Source: Syncephalis fuscata (Eukaryota > Zoopagomycota > Zoopagomycetes > Zoopagales > Piptocephalidaceae). From it: a stretch of DNA of 64,000 bases. The translations under genes and the position numbers were made by a program. Under the pieces are notes generated by a model. It was not told the DNA's origin, searched no databases, and worked only from the letters and a program-made list of their open reading frames with translations. Of the stretch, positions 1-10,871 are shown in pieces (within the stretch, counting starts at the first letter, position 1; each line of letters opens with the position of its first letter). The stretch is taken from positions 186,001 to 250,000 of the forward strand of contig JAHLTZ010000013.1 of assembly GCA_025786725.1 (NCBI GenBank). The letters run 5' to 3'.

Positions 1-765
1 ACCGACGGCTTTATCTACGAGAGAAATACACCATTTACGCATACGATTCGTTATCGTAGTGCACTAGGCGGTCTAGTTGGTGTTAGTGCCGCAGATATGG
101 CTGCTGCCGATGCAGCCGCTGAAGCTAAAGAAGCATCCCGATTTGCCTGTCGTAATGGCATGCTACTTACCGATGCTGCCGATAACACGAACGATGGCCA
201 AGTCCCTTCAGTCATTGCTGATGGTCATCTAGCCACAGTATTTGCCTGTATTCCCGATCACGTTGAATATGCACTTCATGAACTATTACGCAATGCTATG
301 CGGGCCTCACTTCGACAACGACGCTGTGCCGCTGAGGCTAATCCATCGGCTGCCGAGTCACCTTTTCCACCTATTCGCGTTACGGTGGCTGAAGGGCCGG
401 CCGATCTTATCTTCCGTGTATCTGATCAAGGTGGCGGTATTAGCAGCCGTGACTGTGCACGTCTCTGGCATTTTGGCAGTGATGGATTTAGAGCATTTGA
501 AACGGTACCCGAATTGGCCGGCAAAGTTGGTGAAGAAGCAGCCCGTCCTCACGTCCGTCTTGGTATTGGTCTATTAATGGCGCGTGTCTACGCCGAATAC
601 TGGGGTGGCGGTCTTGATCTACAAAGTATGCCCGGTTGGGGAGTAGATGCTCATTTACGAGTAAGTAAATTGGGCAACCGTATGGAGAATTTAGGCGAAG
701 TAATGCCATCACCAGATACAGCACAGCCATCACTTCAACATCACAATTCTTCTCGGCTATCCTAA
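1..765 (+). CDS. Mitochondrial PDK/BCKDK-family protein kinase, 3' part
   Basis: The frame is open from base 1, so the 5' end lies outside the window. About 254 C-terminal residues are present. They form the GHKL ATPase domain of the mitochondrial dehydrogenase kinases: an intact N-box ELLRNAMRA with the Mg-binding Asn, a G1 box SDQGGGIS, and a G2 region GIGLLMARVYAEYWGGGLDL followed by the SMPGWGVDA lid end. These kinases phosphorylate and switch off the E1 subunit of pyruvate or branched-chain keto-acid dehydrogenase in the matrix. The sequence does not tell me which substrate. The family is known; the choice between PDK and BCKDK is open. A second, degenerate member lies at 45.9-47.3 kb. 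Confidence 0.85.
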   Translation, partial: TDGFIYERNTPFTHTIRYRSALGGLVGVSAADMAAADAAAEAKEASRFACRNGMLLTDAADNTNDGQVPSVIADGHLATVFACIPDHVEYALHELLRNAMRASLRQRRCAAEANPSAAESPFPPIRVTVAEGPADLIFRVSDQGGGISSRDCARLWHFGSDGFRAFETVPELAGKVGEEAARPHVRLGIGLLMARVYAEYWGGGLDLQSMPGWGVDAHLRVSKLGNRMENLGEVMPSPDTAQPSLQHHNSSRLS

Positions 766-1020
766 TTTGATTTAGTTATAACAACGATATGACAATGACA
801 ACTCTATTATTATTATTATTGCTATTACTATTATTCTTGCTATTATTATAATAGTATCACAGTCATATCGTTATTTTTTATTATTCAGTCCTTTTCTTTC
901 TCATGTCTCTAATGTTTATTGTGTGCCCACATTTCTTTCATTTTTGTCTTTCTAATAAATCAATTTTATTCATTTTATTGAATCGATACATATCCTTTCA
1001 TTATTATTGGTAATGCTTAT
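766..1020. other. Convergent 3' spacer
   Basis: AT-rich DNA between the 3' ends of the kinase gene and RPC53. It holds short ATT/TTA triplet runs near 805-850 and AATAAA-like poly(A) signals (AATAAATC near 954). I see no gene. Confidence 0.5.
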
Positions 1021-2797
1021 TCAACTAGGCTTCTCTGCTAATATGCAACCAATATTAGGTGTGCATACAAAACGTGCAGCTACTGTGCCCAAAATACTAA
1101 TTGTTTTTGATGATCCATCAATGGCGGCAATTTCTTGAGGAAAAGCACAATCAGCACCGTCCGTTACCTAAAACGATCATATTTGTATTAATAAACCATT
1201 AACGTTTGTTAATCATTTGTTAATTAACTTTACTTACATCCATTTCAATGTTACCAAGACGTAGTCGCATACGCCCTGATTTATACACAACTAGTTTACC
1301 AACTAATCCTTCTACACCATTGGATGTTACTTTATCCGTATCTTTAGTAGCATCACTATTTGTATTGGCGGTAGCACTTGTTGTATCTTCTTGTTTAACA
1401 TTATTAAAATCATGCTCAGTTGTTTCTTGTTTAACTTTAATTGAATCGGATTCTAATACCGCCTCATTCATAGCAGTATCAGCGGACTCATTCTTGATTG
1501 GAGCTGTTGGTTCTACATCCACTGCCATAGCGTCACTTGATTGAGATGTGTTGGCTGGCGCATTGAATTTAGGCAATACAGTTGGAAATTGAAAAAAAAA
1601 CAAATTTTCTTCACGGGCCGACTATTATTCAATTTAATAAATACAATTGAAATAAAACAATAATACAACAATATATATATAACTTACATTCTGTGGGAAT
1701 ACCTGTGTATTGTCACGGAATACTGGATACATAAGATTACGTGCTGGCAATGGTACACTTTCTTCGTCTTGGCCAGTCTCTTCTTCCTCTTCTTCATGAG
1801 TATTGTCGGTGTCCATTGCTACGGCTGGCTCACTTACTTCCTGCTTTAACATAGCAAGAACATCTTTTTCTTGTTTAACTACTACATTATCTTCATCTTC
1901 ATCCTCCATCTTGACAGCAACTAATAATACATGCCATTAATAATAGGCTATTTGGCTATTTACATTTTATTACTTACTAGATGATACTGATGTACCTGCT
2001 TTCTTGGTCTTTGTCGCTTTATGTCCACTTGATGAAGCCGTTGTACTGACTGAATCATAAGCAACAGGTGCCCATAAGTCAACCGGAAATTTAGCAGTAC
2101 CATTGCCAATAGCTGTATCTAAATCGACCATAGAAGCACCACCTGCCATGCCTGATGCGCCACCGCCACCACCACCACCGCCTCCTCCTCCTCCTCCTCC
2201 AGATCGGCCCATTCTCGATGCCGCTATTATGTTATAATATAATGCTCAATATACAATCAACAAAATTAGACCATTTACTTACCAAGTGTCGATGGACCCA
2301 TAGCAAGAAATCCTGTCGCCGTCGATGATAATTCTACTCGGCCTCGTGCAGCGCCGCCTCGACCACCGCCTCGACCACCACGGCCGCGAGATGAACTGCC
2401 TCTCTCTTGCTACTTTAATTTAATATGTAGTCGATACTTTTTGATATTACACAACTTACTTTAACTGTTTCCTTTTTAACAGCACTAATTATTATCATTT
2501 CATTAATATAATTTCTATTGATAATGTGTTTATATTTACACTTCTTTTTTGTTTCGTTTAATTGGCACCGTTGGCATAAATTGCGTCTATAATAAAGTAC
2601 AACATATTATTATACTACTCTTATATTATCAATTCTATTTAACTAGTCGTATATGTACTTACCTTTTGTTTTCCTCCTAGTGTAAAATCTTTACTGGGAC
2701 GAAGTGACGGCAATCGCCCTTGAGGTGTAGGCACCACAGTGCTACTTCCCTCGCTTGGTGTAGTTTCATTTGGCTTTGAATCTTCTTTATCTGCCAT
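1021..2797 (-). CDS. RPC53: RNA polymerase III subunit RPC4/RPC53
   Basis: Eight exons on the minus strand: 2663-2797, 2540-2586, 2460-2484, 2283-2409, 1978-2223, 1688-1920, 1238-1621 and 1021-1167. All junctions keep phase, giving 447 residues. The N-terminus has the family signature GRLPSLRPSKDFTLGGKQK, then a KKE-rich basic stretch, an RGG/GRG tract and a run of about 14 glycines. The middle is acidic and rich in VKQE, and the C-terminal RPC4 domain reads EENLFFFQFPTVLP and then GKLVVYKSGRMRLRLGN. In yeast the C53 subunit works with C37 in Pol III termination and reinitiation. The ATG at 2797 is the only one in frame before the signature. All seven introns end in TAG. The reading frame is intact. 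Confidence 0.93.
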
Positions 2798-2974
2798 GGT
2801 CTATATATATCGGCACAGTAACCGATAAGGCAACAACAATAACGGTAGTTGCAACGTCAATAATCGTAATAATAAACAGCACGACAGTGTTAAGAATAAA
2901 AGAATTCAGAAAAGGAATTACTGTTGTAGATTAGTGGCTATTTCTTTTTCTTTTTTTCTTTTATTAACTTCAAA
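2798..2974. promoter_or_regulatory. Divergent promoter RPC53 / RRP41
   Basis: Only 177 bp separate the two start codons (2797 on minus, 2975 on plus). The plus-strand side carries a pyrimidine tract (TTTCTTTTTCTTTTTTTC, about 2941-2958) just upstream of the RRP41 ATG. I see no TATA box close to either start. The spacing implies a shared bidirectional promoter for two RNA-metabolism genes. Confidence 0.5.
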
Positions 2975-4081
2975 ATGGTAAGTAGCGATTATTATTACTA
3001 TTTAACTTTGTTGTAATAAATCAATATTATTTAGTCACGTCTGGAATTGCTAAGTCCAGAAGGTAGTGTCAATAGCTATAATAGTTTAATAATAAACCAA
3101 CTGTGATAAATAGGTCTCCGTGTAGATGGTCGTCGAGCTGCCGAACTACGCAAACTTAAGTGTAGTCTATCGCCCCTACCTCATGCCGATGGCTCTGCCT
3201 ACATCGAACAAGGCAATACAAAGGTGCTGGCAGTTGTTTATGGACCAAGAGAGGTATTGATACCACCAGCTACATACATTCCATGACTAATGATAACCAG
3301 ACACGTCATAGAGCACAAGTGATGCATGATCGTGTTTACATCAATGTAGAGTATACTGTTGTGCCATTTAGTACAGGTGAACGTAAAAAGAGATCAAAAA
3401 ATGATCGGTAATTAAAGAAATGAATATGCGTTAAAGACTATTAAGCATAGTGTATAGACGCTTATTGGAATCAGCACTAGCAATTAAACAAACATTTGAA
3501 TCGGCCATTCAAACCAATTTGTATCCACGTTCACAGATTGACATTTACATCCAACTACTACAGGATGATGGTGGTAGGTAGATGGATACATATATGATAT
3601 GATATTTAATAGAAGATATTGTATTTAGGTGCATTACAAGCAAGCATTAATGCGGTGACACTGGCTTTAATTGATGCTGGTGTACCTATGCTTGATTATG
3701 TTTGTGCATGTACAGGTGGTAATGTGGACAATCAGCCACTCTTAGGTTAGTTATTGGTTTAACTAATAGACTATAATGCATTACTGACATGGATCAATAA
3801 TTAGATTTAAATCATATTGAAGAAGCATCGGCAGAGACACCTGATTTAACAGTGGCTATTTTGCCACGAAGTGGCAAAGTAACCCTATTACAGGTAAGTA
3901 ACAATGATAATAATGGCTATGTTTGATTGTTGACCACTATTGCATTATAGATGACTTCACGGGTGCATACGATCAATTTGAGCAAATGATATCGTTAGCT
4001 ATTGAAGGTTGTCGTCAAGTTCATTCTATTATGGATGATGCAGTGCGGCAATCAATGAAAGCACTTGTTCAACAAGCATAA
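2975..4081 (+). CDS. RRP41: Exosome core subunit Rrp41/Ski6 (RNase PH fold)
   Basis: Exons: 2975-2977 (the ATG alone), 3035-3062, 3114-3253, 3301-3407, 3458-3573, 3629-3745, 3805-3893 and 3951-4081. Rrp41 is a ring subunit of the RNA exosome in the nucleus and cytoplasm. Conserved blocks are RVDGRRAAELRKL, ADGSAYIEQGNTKVLAVVYG, FSTGERKKRSK, LYPRSQIDIYIQLLQDDGG and INAVTLALIDAGVPM. The last exon has a frame break. The zero frame reads MTSRVH and hits TGA at 3987, while the homologous tail (YDQFEQMISLAIEGC to the TAA at 4079) lies in the -1 frame from about 3968. One missing base near 3966-3970 explains this. The identity is certain; whether the break is real is not. Confidence 0.9.
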
Positions 4082-5771
4082 CAATAACGCTATTGATTCA
4101 TTTCTTATTAATAAATAAATTACAATGCACAAAAAAGTGCAATAACGAGCAATCAATATTAGGATGTTATTGCATAAAAATATATTGTACTTTGGGCCTC
4201 TTAGCCTCAAACTGAAGGACAAAAAGATTCATAGCTCGAATAGTAACCGTCGATCAGTTTTAATACTGAAAAGTGTTATTTGTTGAAGCAGTGCCACATC
4301 AACTTTAATTGAACTAATTGGAGATGAATCAGTCTGCACTATTTTTTAATATTCGATGTTAATCAATGCTAAATAGTATTTTAGGTTACTTACAATAAAA
4401 TGCTATAGTTTGATTATGATGTTGATGCAACAGCGTCAATTTAATTTCTTGTAGTAATAGGTGGTAGAAATGAGAAAGCCTTGATTCACCACCGGCCATT
4501 GTACTGGATACACTGTGCATGTTTCTACTGGCATTAGCATCGTACTATTTATTCATTCATTTAAATTACTGGCTTGTTGCTCTATCTCTTAAAATATGAT
4601 TATGCTTCATTATTTTAATAATGCCACCTTTTATGACTACACTTGTTCTTAAGAAAATAGACTTATTGTATTTTTCTATTACACTCCATACTTTATTGGC
4701 AGTTGCTCTACAATAATAACATTTGATATTAAATGGCTTTAATTTTTCATAATACATTATTTATTGCTGAGCATGTTCTACAATAGTGAGTAGCTCCGAA
4801 GATCAAATGACATTCAGTATAATTGATCTTTTCCTTCAAATGGCACTGCTAATTAATGCTGAATTATATGGTCATCATACACTACTAATAAAACTGTATA
4901 TTGCTAGTTATATTTGTTATGAATTTCAATTCATTTAGTTCATTGCTCTCACTCAGTCACATATATTATAGCTTTGCTGTTATTATTATTCATCTATTGC
5001 CTTTTGTCTATTCATTCTATGCTGTATGATTATATATCCCGAGCTATCTTATACTGTGTTCCTACTTTTAACCATTTCACCATTTCAATCCTTTAAATCA
5101 TACTTTTAGTTATTTAAGTAGTCAATTAATCGTTTGTTTGTTGATTGGTTTATTAATCTAATTGTTTAATTAGGTATCATTATTATCATTTTAATATATA
5201 CATTGTCACTATGATATTAATTGCTCAAATGCCATTTATTTAGTCAGATTGGCTATAGGGAAAGTGGCTGTTTAATAAACGACATTTATAATAGTTATAT
5301 TAGTATTGATCCTGCATCATAAATATGCCCATAATGCAATAGTAGAAATTAGAAAATGAAACAGACCATTCAGATGCAATAATCCATGCTGTACATAGAT
5401 GCAATAACAACAAATGCAGAATGACATGGGATCATAGCCATATGGCTTCTATAAATATTCAAGCAGTCTTTCTACACATGACCAACAACAACAATGATCA
5501 GTCTCAAATGTTTTGATAAAATCAAATAGTATGTTACACTCTTTATTGAAATGCTTAATATTATTGCTAATACAATTTTCTATTACATTTGATGCTGTTT
5601 TATGGAAATGATAATAAGTAATAATATTACATTAATATTTATTGAGAATAATAATTTGTAATAATACAGGTGTTTACTCAATTAGTTAAACTAGATTTAA
5701 CATGTATATTAATATTTATAACTTTTTTGTAGATACATAATCGACCAAACATATTTATTCACATAGGTCAT
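4082..5771. other. AT-rich intergenic region
   Basis: It begins with the RRP41 poly(A) area (AATAAATAAATT near 4110). The rest is AT-rich with frequent stops in all frames. A 63-codon ORF at 4566-4757 (-) has lysine-rich, cysteine-containing sequence but no recognisable domain and is probably chance. I see no RNA gene or complete gene. Confidence 0.5.
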
Positions 5772-7678
5772 TTACATCTGATCGGTTACAGATGCAACAT
5801 CGTAGGCAAATTCACCCAATGTTACGTTAAACAATCCGTCGTATAAATCCCCAGTTTCTTTACTCTTATTCAAATCATTCTCTTTTTGAATAACACCGCT
5901 AAACAGCAATCTACGGGCAAGTAGGCTACCACAACCAAGTGAAAGCATAATACCGTGACCGCTTAGTGCGCCGCATACCCAAAGGCCATGCAAACTGTTC
6001 TGCTTATTGTCATAGGGGACTGGTCCGATTATTGGGTGATTATTATTTGTTTTGCAATAATAGCCACTTGCAATCGAATCCACGCATTCTAGTGGATTTA
6101 TAAATAAGTCGTTCGGTGGCAGATATGTCTTAAGCTTGGGGAAAATACGTGCCAGGCCTTGTAGAAGATACAAAGGATATTCAACGGGGATTGGTGGTGG
6201 AACTATTAATTTTAACTGTAAATTACTAAAGTTGTCATTTGTTGGTATCGATGTTGTTTGCTGTTTATTATCATAAGTCCAAACGCCCGTAAATTGCCGC
6301 CTATAAATAAAATTTTAATATGATTGATATATTTATATTTATATATAACTTACGGTCGATTTATGTCTTGATTTTCATTATTTTTAACTGGAGGCCGCCA
6401 AGGACGACCATGAACATTTGATGGTAACTTGACAATGGTTTCAGGATCTAGCCTGCTTTGTACGTTTATTGGATCCGACCAATATGTCCATGTGCGCTGT
6501 GGATATGGTCCTACTGCCAAGTGATCGTTGTAAACCACCTAATTATCACTTATTAACTCAAGACTATTTATTGCAGTTTACAATTACTTACACGACCATG
6601 TGGCTCATTAGTCACTGCAAACTGAATATCCAGTTGAGCACCTAATATTGGTAAATAAGGGCCTACTGCAAGTATAACCGCTGGAGTTTGAGTTATATAT
6701 TCTTTTCCTGTAATTCCATGGTTTAATAAAGCCCCTCGTACTACCTTGTTCTATTAGTATAATTAGTATAATAGGATGTAAAATAAATACATACTTACCT
6801 TTGACTGCTTTCATTATTGTTGTATAAAACATTGACCAATGTTACATTTGTGGCTATGGTTATGTTACCCAATGCCATAGCACGATCAGCAATGTGTTGC
6901 CCAAATGCAATAGGATCAACATAACCAGCATTTCGTATATGAAGTAGCGCTTTTACTTCATCTATTACTAAATCTTCGTTTCCTGCTCCATCACTCGCTT
7001 CAGCGCCAAATGAACCATCGAGTTGTGGATGAATGGCTAACACTTGCTGAATAATTTCAGGACAATCAATAACGTCAATACCATCATGTCGATTACGATA
7101 CGCGTCCAAGTCAAATGTATTAACTATTTTTTTATCATTTTTTAAGAATAAACAGTCATTTGATACTGTGTCTGCAGCTTCTGAATTTCCATTCAAATGC
7201 CATGGGCGTCCATTAAACCAAATTGGACCTAGTCTATTTATTAGCAATAATATCTAGCTATTTGTATACACTTACCGCCTCCATGAGCACTTGCTTTAGA
7301 TGCTTGTTTAAGATAATGTTGCGCTTTCTCTACTTGACCACTAAGCATAACATAGCCATCATCCAAAAAAGCTAGAGAGTCTGCAGTATCTTTATTGATC
7401 TCCGTTCGTAGTTGCGTAATACTTTCTCGCGCCAGTCTACCCAATTCTGGGCTTTCCGGCCACCAACAACGGAATCCGCCACCCGCAGCAGCAGTAGTAA
7501 CTGAACATATCTTTGCTTCTTGTTCGATAATTAAGACGCGACAGGACGGCTGAATACGTGCTATTCCATAAGCCGCAGCAAGTCCGGCAATACCGCCACC
7601 TACAATCAGCACATCAACTGATTCAGGCAACTCTGCCGTGATTGATGGCTCCGAGGGTAACAAACTGTCCAAAGTCAT
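5772..7678 (-). CDS. FAD-dependent oxidoreductase (DAO family)
   Basis: Exons on minus: 7276-7678, 6799-7228, 6592-6750, 6354-6538 and 5772-6300. About 568 residues. The N-terminal Rossmann fold is explicit: VDVLIVGGGIAGLAAAYGIA (GxGxxG) with the acidic end of beta-2, LIIEQE, then GGGFRCWWPE. Mid-protein LLHIRNAGYVDP and the C-terminal pattern PIIGPVPYD ... GLWVCGALSGHGIMLS match FAD-linked amine/amino-acid oxidases (DAO fold, FOXRED1- or sarcosine-oxidase-like). Substrate unknown. No clear mitochondrial presequence precedes the fold. The intron between 6751 and 6798 joins phase 2 to phase 0, so the frame is one base short there; exon 3 is conserved only in the frame starting N-K-V-V-R-G. Otherwise the exons are clean. 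Confidence 0.8.
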
Positions 7679-9293
7679 TGATACAAGTCTGATGCTAGAT
7701 AGTAAAGTCAATTAGCGCTAATAAAATGGCAGCAACGCTGTGACTTTAAGCTATGTGGGGATATGCACTGCTGACGTGGTCTTTCAAATTCAATGCTTTC
7801 CATTCACTGGTCGTACGGCTGAACACAAGGTAACACGACCAATGTCATAAACACGTTACCGATCGTATTAGATTGCAGAGCTATTTTATTTTGAGCCTCT
7901 ATTTTTTGGAAATAAAAGACATGATATACAAATAAGTTGTAGAATTTTAAAAAGACTAAATAGTGTACACACACAATTGTAATGAAATCAGACTTGTTAA
8001 AACATATGTTATTTATTTATTTACATAAGCTAGTAGGCCATCGCTTTGCCTTCTGAATGTGTTAATGTCACATTTTTATATGGATTGACTTGGAGGCATT
8101 ATAAAATGGTAATTTTTAAATAGTAATCTATTTAGAGTACTTTTTTGTTAATGCTGCCATTGCTTTGCTGGTGGCATTGTTCCATAGTTATATTTAGATT
8201 TATGTGAGTGGTTTTATTTTTGTTTTATTACATCACTTGAACAACTCTCTCATCTGTATTTCAGTTTATTCATGATATTTACATGTACAATGTCATTTCA
8301 TTTATTAATTAAATAAAGATAGTCTTTTTTGTAAACAATAAACAATTTACTAGTCATTTAATGTTTGTTTGGTGGCCAAACGACTACATCCAATAATATT
8401 CGCATATTTAAATCAATTTTTATTATTATCGAACATGGAACTAGTAGTTCACATCAGAATCTAAAATACTCATCATTATAGATTTATTATCCAATATGCA
8501 TATACTATATTCACATATAACATTCACATTTTATTCCACACCACTATAGACACACATTGTTAACGATATAGGTAAATAGAGATATATACATACTAGGTAA
8601 TAAATCTATGATAATAAGTGTTTTAATGGCTAATGTCACTCACCATCCATCACCATGTTCTATAGATTGAATATTATTAAAATAGCCAATTAAAATCAAT
8701 GTATAAGCTTAAATGACAGGCAAATGCCGCAAATGCGCAATTAAGTTCTACGAACCATTGTCGCATTTAAGTTAATAAATCCAAATTTAAATATTAAGTG
8801 AAAACAGAAAGTGTAATAAAAACAAATGGCAAATAGTAGCTTAGACATAGGCCAATTTAATTAATTCATCAATTATTCAAATTATTACGATCGGTTGCGT
8901 AAAATAATTTATTGCGCTGAAGTGGACAAATGACGGAAAAGTATGAGGCGCAAAGTAGATTTACCATCATTCATGAAGCTATTTTTAGAACATACATGTG
9001 TTAATTGTTATTTGATTGGTGGCATTTCCAGATCAGTAAATTACTTGGTACAACAAAGGCGTTTTTAAGCTGCAATGCCCCAGACATTGCGTGAATCGCC
9101 GCCTCTATACTCACCATTATCTTTCTATTGTACTTTTTGTAAGTACTTTCTTTGTTGATATCGCATTAAGCATTGCACTATATTGCTATTGTACATAAGG
9201 TGACGGACCAATTATCGTCATTTTAGTTTCCTGTTTCTATATTTTATATGTTTATACTTTTATATTAGCAAACATTAGCATTATCCATTAGCT
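7679..9293. other. AT-rich divergent intergenic region
   Basis: About 1.6 kb between two divergent genes, the oxidoreductase (-) and the exchanger (+). It must contain both promoters, but I see no clear TATA or conserved box. No ORF of note and no repeat longer than a few bases. Confidence 0.45.
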
Positions 9294-10635
9294 ATGAGTC
9301 AGGCTGTACTTCGCCAGGCAACGCGGCTGACGCGTCCAGACACACAGATTACCGGGAATCATTTGGCTACCGGTACAGCGCCTATCAAACATGCGCACCC
9401 TGATCCTACAATTTTATCATCGCTTCGCCACTTTATTATTGGCAATTATGTAAATGTTCTTTTGGTGTTTATTCCTCTTGGCTTTATTTCATATTATGTA
9501 GAATGGAGAGGCGAGCTGGTTTTTGTTTTTAATTTCCTAGCAATTATTCCGCTAGCTAGTATGTTAGGCTATGCCACGGAAGAAATTGCTTTGCGCTTTG
9601 GCGAAACCATTGGTGGATTGTTGAATGCAACGTTTGGTAATGCTGTAGAATTGATTATTGCCATTGTTGCCATTAAAGATGGTTTAATTCGTGTTGTGCA
9701 AGCATCGTTGCTTGGCTCAATTCTTTCAAATTTGTTATTGGTAAGAAGGATTGATATTATAAAAATGGATATGTAGCTAACAGCAATAATTGAATAATTA
9801 GGTACTAGGCTTCTGCTTTTTATTTGGCGGACTAAAATACTCTGAACAATCATTCAATTTAACTGCTGCTCAAAACTACGCTTCTTTATTGGCATTGAGT
9901 TGTTTGTCGTTGCTCATTCCAGCTGCATTCTGGATGACCTTAGCCGACCACGAAAAAGCCAATCAAGCTGTTCTTCGTCTATCACATATTGCAGCCATTT
10001 TCTTACTGTTAATTTATATTTTTTATATCTATTTTCAACTACGTACTCATGCTCATTTGTATGAATCTACTAGCGAAGAAAAGACTGCTGCTACTCCTTC
10101 TGCTGCTAATAACTCAAGAATTACACCGCCCATCAATAAAGATCCGGAAGATAATAGTAGCGCCGACCAAAACATTGATCATGCCGAGAATTCAAACAGT
10201 CCACATATAGAATCAGCTGATAATCAAATTCAGGCTAAAGAAGAGGATGACACGGAATACGAGACACTTACACTGCCCTTTGCCATTGCGGCCCTTGTGG
10301 CTGTTACCGTTTTGGTTGCCTTCCACGCCGAAATGCTTGTTAGCTCCATTGAAAAAATTACCAAGGGCGGGGCTTTAAGTGACACGTTTGTTGGTTTGAT
10401 TCTACTTCCAATCGTCGGTAATGCCGCCGAACATATGACTGCCGTTACTACCGCCATGAAAAACAAGATGGATTTAGCTATTGGTGTTGCACTTGGTTCT
10501 AGTATGCAGATTGCTTTGCTTGTCACTCCATTGCTGGTTATCATTGGCTGGATCATTGGCCAACCAATGACTTTGTTCTTCCATGGCTTTGAAACTGTTG
10601 TTGTTAGAATGAAAAGGGACAATAGAATGGATTGA
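9294..10635 (+). CDS. Vacuolar Ca2+/H+ exchanger (CaCA/CAX family), C-terminus missing
   Basis: Exons 9294-9740 and 9802-10635. Both cation-exchanger alpha repeats are present: [16 protein letters not shown] with [11 protein letters not shown], and [17 protein letters not shown] with [14 protein letters not shown]. This is the Vcx1/CAX family, which uses the vacuolar proton gradient to load Ca2+. An acidic, Ser/Asn-rich loop of about 70 residues sits between the halves, a usual place for a loop but long. After [14 protein letters not shown] the ORF runs into RMKRDNRMD and stops. The last transmembrane helix of the family, usually another 45-50 residues, is absent. Copia-related DNA begins within about 240 bp. 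I infer loss of the 3' end at the retroelement boundary, or an intron carrying the whole block. Confidence 0.85.
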
Positions 10636-10871
10636 ATTGAATAAAATGGATTGTTAATTATTTATTAAAATGTGTTACCGATTTTGGTTATTATATAGTT
10701 AGTGGATTCAATTTAGTCACGCGTTATGATGAAGTGTGATTGTTAGTCATGTGTTTGCATTTAAGCATGATTAACCAAATATGGTAATTAATGTCAGGCA
10801 AATACCTGACGGTCAGGGCCTTGGACATATCGAATGAATGCGGTGTAAACACACGCATTATTTCAATACTC
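10636..10871. other. Junction between exchanger gene and copia remnant
   Basis: 236 bp that should contain the copia 3' non-coding end and any remaining LTR (minus orientation), joined to the broken exchanger gene. No second copy of this sequence lies in the window, so the LTR edge and any target duplication cannot be set. It shows no homologue of the missing exchanger exon. Confidence 0.4.
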
